This document shows, in pieces, positions 58,675 to 64,000 of a stretch of 64,000 bases of DNA (position 1 is the stretch's first letter; every line of letters starts with the position of its first letter). The notes below the pieces were generated by a model. That model was not told where the DNA came from. It worked only from the letters and a program-made list of their open reading frames with translations, and ran no database searches. A program made the position numbers and the translations under genes. Location of the stretch: contig CAZDEB010000002.1 in NCBI GenBank assembly GCA_964504305.1, positions 62,001 through 126,000 of the forward strand. Direction: 5' to 3'. The stretch is from UBA11606 sp964504305 (GTDB lineage: Bacteria; Actinomycetota; Acidimicrobiia; Acidimicrobiales; Aldehydirespiratoraceae).

Positions 58675-58818
58675 GACCACCACTTCGAATATCTGCAGTC
58701 TTCCGACCAGCAAATGGAAGACCCGTACTCCGCCCGCTTGCCATTAGTTCGACCGGGGAGACATCCCGGCGTGCGCCGCTGATCGGGAGACTGCAGATAT
58801 TCGAAAAGGTGTGGTCCG
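58675..58818 (+). repeat. Large inverted repeat between mraZ and rsmH
   Basis: TTCGAATATCTGCAGTCT (58684-58701) and its exact reverse complement at 58788-58805 form an 18-bp perfect stem. Outside it, GACCAC (58675-58680) pairs with GTGGTC (58813-58818) across small internal loops. The enclosed ~86 nt is not coding. The right arm ends 20 bp before the rsmH ATG (58838) and would cover an AAAGG near 58805. Confidence 0.85.
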
Positions 58819-58837
58819 TAGATCTGAAATCTTCCCG

Positions 58838-59842
58838 ATGACCGAGACCGGCGAGAACCCAAGCGCGGCTGATGCCGACTCCCAGGCGATTGCTGCGGGC
58901 GAACCCAACGAGTTTGTTCACGACCCCGTGATGCTCAAAGAGGTCCTGGACGTGCTCTCCGATGTCCCAGACGGCTTAGTCGTTGATGCGACCGTGGGTG
59001 GCGGCGGTCATTCAAGCGCTCTTCTTGCGGCAAACGATGGCATCTCGATCCTCGGTCTCGACCGCGATGAGATGGCCCTCGGCGCCGCTGGTGCTCGGCT
59101 TGCTCCCCATGGCAGCCGGGTGACCCTTCTCCATGCCCGTTTCGATTCGCTTGCGTCCAAGGTGCACGAACTGGGCTACGAAGAGGTTTCGGGTTGCCTG
59201 TTCGATCTGGGCGTCAGCTCGCCACAGCTCGATCTTGCCGATCGAGGCTTCAGTTTCCGCAACGACGGCCCGCTCGACATGCGAATGGATCAATCGGCGG
59301 GCCAAACGGCGGCCGACTTGGTGAACCATGGCGATGAACGGACCTTGGTCTCTCTTTTGCGTCGCAACAGCGACGAGCGCCACGCCCCGCGGATAGTGCG
59401 AGCGATAGTCGCCGCTCGCCCCATATCGTCAACCGCCCAACTCGCCGACATCGTTCGCGACGCGATCCCTGCGCCCGCTCGCCGAACGGGAGGCCACCCC
59501 GCCCGAAAGACCTTTCAGGCTCTGCGAATCGAGGTCAACGATGAGCTGGCGATCCTCGGCGATGCGCTGACCCAAGCACTCGAACTGCTGGCTCCTGCCG
59601 GACGGTGTGCGGTGTTGTCGTATCACTCAGGTGAGGACCGCATAGTCAAGCGGCTGTTTCGCGACGCCGCGGGGGAGAAGCCGCCGCCCCGACCCGATCT
59701 TCCGCCGCCGCCAGGGCAGGAGGCGACGGTGCGCCTGCTTTGGCGTGGTGCCAACAAACCATCTGAACAAGAGGTGGCCCGCAATCCACGGGCCGAAGCG
59801 GCACGATTCCGGGCGGTCGAGAAGCTAGAGGAGGCGGCCTGA
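58838..59842 (+). CDS. rsmH: 16S rRNA m4C1402 methyltransferase
   Basis: 334 residues from ATG 58838 (GTG 58811 is in frame but lies in the inverted repeat). SAM-binding motif VDATVGGGGHSSALL near residue 50, LDRDEMAL, the family FDLGVSSPQLD near residue 130, RGFSFRNDGPLDMRMD and the C-terminal VLSYHSGEDRIVKRLF. RsmH methylates N4 of C1402 in 16S rRNA. Standard second gene of the cluster. Stop and next start overlap by one base (TGATG). Confidence 0.95.
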   Translation: MTETGENPSAADADSQAIAAGEPNEFVHDPVMLKEVLDVLSDVPDGLVVDATVGGGGHSSALLAANDGISILGLDRDEMALGAAGARLAPHGSRVTLLHARFDSLASKVHELGYEEVSGCLFDLGVSSPQLDLADRGFSFRNDGPLDMRMDQSAGQTAADLVNHGDERTLVSLLRRNSDERHAPRIVRAIVAARPISSTAQLADIVRDAIPAPARRTGGHPARKTFQALRIEVNDELAILGDALTQALELLAPAGRCAVLSYHSGEDRIVKRLFRDAAGEKPPPRPDLPPPPGQEATVRLLWRGANKPSEQEVARNPRAEAARFRAVEKLEEAA

Positions 59843-60270
59843 TGGCTTCAGCATCACCAGCACAAAGACGCAATTCTGCGACGGTCAGGCCCGCTCGTCG
59901 GGCCGCGGCCGCCCCCGCCCCTCTACGCGTAGTCCGCCCCGGTGAGCGAACTCATGCGGTGGGCGCAACCGGCACAATCGTCGTGCTGTTGGCTTTCGTC
60001 ATCATGTTCACTTTGGCTGGGCTTCATGCAATGGCAGTGCAGACGCAAGCCCAGGTTGACGCCACGCGCCAAGACATCGCCCAAATGGTCGAACAGCGCA
60101 ACCGGCTGACTGCGGACCTGTCGTGGCTCGATTCCCCGGAGGGCATCGAGGAGTCCGCTCGCGCCGCGGGTCTCGTGCAGGCTGGCGACTTCGAGATGCT
60201 TGGTCGGGTCCCCGCTGGAGAGTTGGAGCCCCCTCAGGGCGACAACCCGTTCGCCGGCGTGACATCGTGA
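59842..60270 (+). CDS. ftsL: FtsL-like septum protein
   Basis: 142 residues. A basic Pro/Ala-rich cytoplasmic N-terminus (~1-42), one membrane helix (GTIVVLLAFVIMFTLAGLHA) and a periplasmic-side coiled coil (QTQAQVDATRQDIAQMVEQR then NRLTADLSWLDSPEGIEE) match FtsL. Assignment is based on position between rsmH and ftsI and this topology, as the sequence itself is poorly conserved. It would join FtsB/FtsQ at the divisome. Confidence 0.85.
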   Translation: MASASPAQRRNSATVRPARRAAAAPAPLRVVRPGERTHAVGATGTIVVLLAFVIMFTLAGLHAMAVQTQAQVDATRQDIAQMVEQRNRLTADLSWLDSPEGIEESARAAGLVQAGDFEMLGRVPAGELEPPQGDNPFAGVTS

Positions 60271-62117
60271 CAGGCGCCGGTCGTCGGCCGACCGCTGGCC
60301 GACCGGCGGGCAAACCCAGATCCGTGTCCAGAGCCCGCTCCGGCAAAAAGACCAAACGAGTCACCCCCGTCCGACCAGCCGTTTCGCAGCAGCGGGTTCG
60401 GTGTCTCGCCTCCGTTTTCGTCATCGTGATCGCCATATTCGGCTACCGGCTCGCCGATCTGCAGTTGACCCCCGATGCGGCCCTCGCTCAACCGATAGGA
60501 CCGAGATTTCGTACCGCCGAACTTGATGCGCCACGAGGGCAAATTCTGGACCGGTATGGCCGCAGCTTTGCGCTGTCGCTTCCCGCTCCCTCGGTGGTTG
60601 TCGACCCGCGCCTCGTACCCGTCGGTCAGATTCCTGCGATGGTGCAAGCACTCAGTGGGCTGCTTACGACCGATCCCGCGACCCTGAGAGATCGACTGGG
60701 CCGCGATAGCGCCTTCGCTTACCTGGAAAGACAGGTCGACCCCGAGGTTGGCAAGGCCGTCATGGAGCTGGGTTTGCCGGGGATAAGGCTCGAAGATGAA
60801 GACCGTCGCGAGCATCCAAATGGCGAGTGCTCCGGCCTCGGAGTCGTCGGCCGGGTCGATATCGACCAGGTCGGGATCAGCGGCGTCGAGTTGGTGTATG
60901 ACGATGTCCTCACCGGCCGCGAAGGCCGGCGGCAGGCCGAGACCAGCGCCGACGGATCGGCCACGATCCCTGGTGGTCTGCTCGAGGTTGAAGAGGCTCA
61001 GCCGGGGAGTGACCTGTCGTTGACGTTGGAGCGCAACCTTCAATACAAGTCCGAACAGATTCTCGCCGAGGCCGTCGAGTACTGGACTGCTGATCAGGGG
61101 CTTGCTCTCGTGATGATCCCCTCGACCGCGGAAATCATCGCCGCGGCTGGTGTCGGGCGTGACAAAGAGACCGGACTAGCGGCCTGTACGACCACGAACC
61201 TGACGTCGACCTGGACCTACGAGCCGGGTTCCATCATCAAACCGTTGACCATTGCCGGTGTACTCGACGCCGCCCTTACGACTCCGTTCGAGGAGATTGC
61301 GTTGCCTGACGTGATCGAGAAGGTGGCTGACGAGGGAGAGATCAAGACGTACCGCGACTATTTCGAGCACGCCCAGGACACTTATACGCCAACAGAAATA
61401 ATGTCGAAGTCGTCCAACGTCGGCACGATGACTTTGGCCGAACGCTTGGGCCCGCAGAAGCTGTTCGACGTGCTCGAGGACTTCGGTCTGGGCCGTCCGA
61501 CATCTTTGGGATTGCCAGGCGAAGCCAGCGGCATTCTCGACCCGCTCGATGAGAACACGCTGAGGCTGACCAACGTCAGCATCGGTCAGGGTGTGGCCGT
61601 CACGCCCCTGCAAATGCTGGGCGCGTACAACACGTTGGCGTCTGGGGGCCTGAGCGTTCCCCCTGTTGTTGTCGCCGCCGAAGTCGGTGTGGCTACGCCC
61701 ACGCGGGTAGTGAGCGAGCAAACTGCCGACCAGGTCATGGCGATGATGCGCGAGGTTGTCGACAACGGCACGGGTAGCCGGGCCGCTGTCGAGGGATATC
61801 ACGTGGCCGGAAAGACAGGGACCGCCTGGGAGCCGTGTGACAACAACGGTTATTGGTGCCTCGACGAGACGCGTTACTACGCAACCAGCTTTGCCGGGCT
61901 CATTGGCAACGACCTGGGGCCGCAGGTTTCGATCCTTGTCATCTTGGATAATCCTCACAACCCCGACCCCACGAAGGGTGTAGGCGGCGGTTCGGTGGCC
62001 GCTCCGATCTTTGCTGAGATCGCCGAGGAAGCGGTCCGTCAACTGCGGATACCGCCCGCAACCTCGGGCGACCAGCGCGATCGGGTCAGAGCCGCTCCGG
62101 CTGTTGCGTTGCCATGA
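60267..62117 (+). CDS. ftsI: Division-specific penicillin-binding protein (class B)
   Basis: 616 residues from GTG 60267, overlapping the FtsL stop by 4 bp. One membrane helix (~45-65) is followed by the pedestal domain and the transpeptidase: EPGSIIKPL (SxxK, near residue 315), SKSSNVG (SxN, near 378) and VAGKTGTAWE (KTG, near 515). It cross-links septal peptidoglycan. No PASTA domain. Upstream residues in the longer frame overlap FtsL and are not real. Stop overlaps murE by 4 bp. Confidence 0.95.
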   Translation: MTGAGRRPTAGRPAGKPRSVSRARSGKKTKRVTPVRPAVSQQRVRCLASVFVIVIAIFGYRLADLQLTPDAALAQPIGPRFRTAELDAPRGQILDRYGRSFALSLPAPSVVVDPRLVPVGQIPAMVQALSGLLTTDPATLRDRLGRDSAFAYLERQVDPEVGKAVMELGLPGIRLEDEDRREHPNGECSGLGVVGRVDIDQVGISGVELVYDDVLTGREGRRQAETSADGSATIPGGLLEVEEAQPGSDLSLTLERNLQYKSEQILAEAVEYWTADQGLALVMIPSTAEIIAAAGVGRDKETGLAACTTTNLTSTWTYEPGSIIKPLTIAGVLDAALTTPFEEIALPDVIEKVADEGEIKTYRDYFEHAQDTYTPTEIMSKSSNVGTMTLAERLGPQKLFDVLEDFGLGRPTSLGLPGEASGILDPLDENTLRLTNVSIGQGVAVTPLQMLGAYNTLASGGLSVPPVVVAAEVGVATPTRVVSEQTADQVMAMMREVVDNGTGSRAAVEGYHVAGKTGTAWEPCDNNGYWCLDETRYYATSFAGLIGNDLGPQVSILVILDNPHNPDPTKGVGGGSVAAPIFAEIAEEAVRQLRIPPATSGDQRDRVRAAPAVALP

Positions 62118-63520
62118 CGATCCGATTCGACCGCCTCGTCGAGTTGTTGGGAACGAGCCGCGAATCCGACGTCTCGCTTGTCGCGATCGACGATGTCGAG
62201 CACGATTCTCGACGGGTCGGCCAGGGAACGCTTTTTGCGTGTATTCGCGGCGAACATGCCGACGGCCACGACTACGCGGCGCAAGCGGTCCGGTCGGGCG
62301 CGGCGGCGCTGCTGGTCGAACGCCGTCTCGATGTGCGAGTCCCCCAACTCGTGGTCGCCGATGTTCGGGCCTCGCTCGGTGCCGTAGCAAGCGCGGTCCA
62401 CGAGAATCCGAGTTCTTCACTTCGGATCGTGGGCATCACTGGTACCAACGGCAAGACAACGACCGTCAGTATCGTCGCAAGCTTGTTGAGAACTCTCGGC
62501 CAGTCCACTCTCGAGATCGGAACGCTCACCGGCGAGCGAACCACGCCCGAGGCTCCAGAGCTTCAACGGCAGTTCCGCGGCGCGGTGAGCGACAAGATCG
62601 ATGTTGTGGTGATGGAGGTCTCCAGCCATGCCCTCGAGCAAGACCGGGTTGCTGGCACCCGTTTCGCGGTATCGGCCTTTACTAATCTGGGTGTAGACCA
62701 CCTCGATCACCATGGCGACCTCGAGTCCTACTATCGGGCCAAGGCCATGTTGTTCAGCCGCGAGCTGAGCGACTTCGCGGTAATCGACGCGACGTCGCCG
62801 GCCGGGGTTCGGCTCGAGTCCGAGGTGAGTATCCCTCACGTCGCGATTACTGGTGACTTGATTGATGACGTTGAACTGCTACCACACGGAAGTCGGTTTC
62901 GTTGGCGCGGTAATGCCGTCGCCAGCCCGCTCGCCGGGGCCTTCAACGTGTCCAATGCCGTGGTTGGGGCCGAAGTCGTGGCCGCGTTGGGACATCGCGC
63001 CGATGCCATTGCCGGAGCTTTCGAGACCATCGAGTCGGTTCCGGGGCGTTTCGAGATGATCGACGTTGGCCAACCGTTCGGGGTGGTCGTCGACTACGCC
63101 CATACCCCGGATGGACTCGAAGCGGTTCTCGAAGCGGCCCGTACGATTACCCGACGATTTCTAATAGTGGTGTTCGGGGCCGGTGGCGATCGCGATGTCA
63201 GCAAGCGGCCGCAAATGGGCGAGGTGGCCCGGCGGCTGGCCGACCGGGTAGTGGTCACCAGCGACAACCCACGATCAGAGTCACCTCAAGCGATAGTCGA
63301 CATGGTTGTTGATGGGATGAGCAGCAGTCCCGAGCTGGTGGAGCTCGATCGCCAGCTCGCGATTCGCCACGCCATAGCCGGCGCTCGCGACGGAGATGTC
63401 GTGGTAATTGCCGGCAAGGGGCACGAGGTGACCCAAACCATCGGTAATGATGTGCTCGAATTCGACGATCGTGTAGTCGCACGACAAGAACTGCGCCGCC
63501 TGGGAGGCAATGCTTCATGA
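62114..63520 (+). CDS. murE: UDP-MurNAc-tripeptide synthetase (meso-DAP type)
   Basis: 468 residues. Mur-ligase motifs: GITGTNGKTTTVSIVASLL near residue 110, the carbamylated-lysine region MEVSSHALEQDRV and YYRAKAMLF near residue 212, and the amino-acid selector DNPRSESP near residue 393. DNPR is the meso-diaminopimelate signature, so a DAP-type wall is predicted. It adds the third residue to UDP-MurNAc-dipeptide. The stop overlaps mraY by 4 bp; murF, usual at this place, is missing. Confidence 0.95.
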   Translation: MTIRFDRLVELLGTSRESDVSLVAIDDVEHDSRRVGQGTLFACIRGEHADGHDYAAQAVRSGAAALLVERRLDVRVPQLVVADVRASLGAVASAVHENPSSSLRIVGITGTNGKTTTVSIVASLLRTLGQSTLEIGTLTGERTTPEAPELQRQFRGAVSDKIDVVVMEVSSHALEQDRVAGTRFAVSAFTNLGVDHLDHHGDLESYYRAKAMLFSRELSDFAVIDATSPAGVRLESEVSIPHVAITGDLIDDVELLPHGSRFRWRGNAVASPLAGAFNVSNAVVGAEVVAALGHRADAIAGAFETIESVPGRFEMIDVGQPFGVVVDYAHTPDGLEAVLEAARTITRRFLIVVFGAGGDRDVSKRPQMGEVARRLADRVVVTSDNPRSESPQAIVDMVVDGMSSSPELVELDRQLAIRHAIAGARDGDVVVIAGKGHEVTQTIGNDVLEFDDRVVARQELRRLGGNAS

Positions 63521-64000
63521 CTAGATTGCTGTTTGCCGGCGCGATCTCGATGTTGGTGTCGCTGTTTGGCACCAAGGCTCTCATCAACTGGCTGACGAGC
63601 CATAAGGTCGGTCAGCCGATTCGTGATGATGGGCCAGAAGGCCACCATGTCAAGGCCGGAACGCCGACGATGGGTGGTCTGGCCATCGTCACCGGCGCGG
63701 TGTCTGGTTATGTGGTCAGCGACCTCTTCGGAGGTATCTATACCCGGAGCGGACTGATCGTCATGGCGACCATAATCGGCGGCGGCGCCGTTGGTCTCAT
63801 GGACGATTGGATAAAGGTTGTCGCGGCCCGCAACCTAGGCCTCAACAAGCGAGCCAAAATGCTGGGGCTGGTTGGGGTCGCGGTCGGTTTCGCCTTTTTG
63901 ATGACTCAGTTCACGAGCATTCACACCGTCATCGCCTTTACCCGCTACAACAATCCTGGCTGGGAGATCGGCCGGATTGGCTGGATGTTCTGGGCTCTGT
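63517..64000 (+). CDS. mraY: Phospho-MurNAc-pentapeptide transferase, N-terminal part
   Basis: 161 residues visible; the gene runs off the window end. MraY features: HHVKAGTPTMGGLAIVTGA near residue 43 and the aspartate pair GLMDDWIKV near residue 90, then NLGLNKRAKMLG near residue 108, with alternating membrane helices. It transfers phospho-MurNAc-pentapeptide to undecaprenyl phosphate. It begins inside the murE stop (ATGA). Confidence 0.95.
   Translation, partial: MTRLLFAGAISMLVSLFGTKALINWLTSHKVGQPIRDDGPEGHHVKAGTPTMGGLAIVTGAVSGYVVSDLFGGIYTRSGLIVMATIIGGGAVGLMDDWIKVVAARNLGLNKRAKMLGLVGVAVGFAFLMTQFTSIHTVIAFTRYNNPGWEIGRIGWMFWAL

Overview
The window is GC-rich, densely packed and mostly chromosomal in character. 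Its gene families point to a high-GC Actinomycetota. The markers are an F420-type luciferase-like oxidoreductase, a PPOX-fold flavin/F420 protein, a MtrAB-LpqB-like two-component cassette, a PimB'-like mannosyltransferase, DUF3040, a DEDD-exonuclease/GIY-YIG fusion and an actinobacterial mraZ-rsmH-ftsL-ftsI-murE-mraY cluster. Thr-rich tails, LAxTG anchoring and DAP-type MurE fit Acidimicrobiia-like lineages, but that placement is inference. GTG and TTG starts and 1-4 nt stop/start overlaps are common, so many genes form translationally coupled operons. I found no tRNA, complete IS element, prophage or CRISPR array. The only RNA gene recognised is rnpB.

Layout. 1-9.6 kb is catabolic and general metabolism: a proline-racemase-family end, LLM oxidoreductase, EamA transporter, CobW GTPase, P450, PilZ protein, acyl-CoA ligase, homocysteine methyltransferase and a fused biotinyl/carboxyltransferase. 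10.1-18.6 kb is a surface locus: a cellulose-synthase-like protein with PilZ domain whose catalytic motifs look lost, followed by a 2150-residue SdrD_B/DUF11 wall protein ending in LAFTG. 19-24 kb holds a lipoprotein/adaptor/ATPase/permease ABC operon whose adaptor carries inserted Calx-beta domains. 24.9-29 kb holds a class A PBP and three coupled genes. 29-31.4 kb has a gene-poor stretch, an XRE regulator, an ArfB-like factor, a winged-helix protein and rnpB. 31.4-43.7 kb is mixed housekeeping: trpD, exonuclease, queG, pimB-like, a degenerate SMC-like coiled-coil protein, an AlaC-like aminotransferase, glpK and pfkA. 43.7-51.5 kb holds the MtrAB-LpqB-like cassette, an inositol phosphatase, polyprenol-phosphate mannose synthase, Nudix and dinB. 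51.5-56 kb is a TgpA/DUF58/MoxR operon. From 56.1 kb a ROK/lipoate-ligase operon leads into the division and wall cluster, which runs off the end inside mraY.

The most interesting signals are non-coding or architectural. Upstream of mraZ, five KGGAG boxes at exact 10-bp spacing overlap a TTGCCA-N18-TATAGT promoter. An 18-bp perfect inverted repeat, with a further outer stem, separates mraZ from rsmH. Other points are the degenerate BcsA-PilZ protein, the Calx-beta adaptor, a GerMN-only LpqB, the absence of murF between murE and mraY, and several palindromes at promoters or convergent stops.

Assembly quality: there are three 100-N gaps. Two (11557-11656 and 36303-36402) are flanked by identical 55-bp sequences. 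Removing 155 bp in each case restores one intact reading frame, so they are scaffolding artefacts. The third (40833-40932) has no such duplication and hides roughly 85-90 codons of an aminotransferase.
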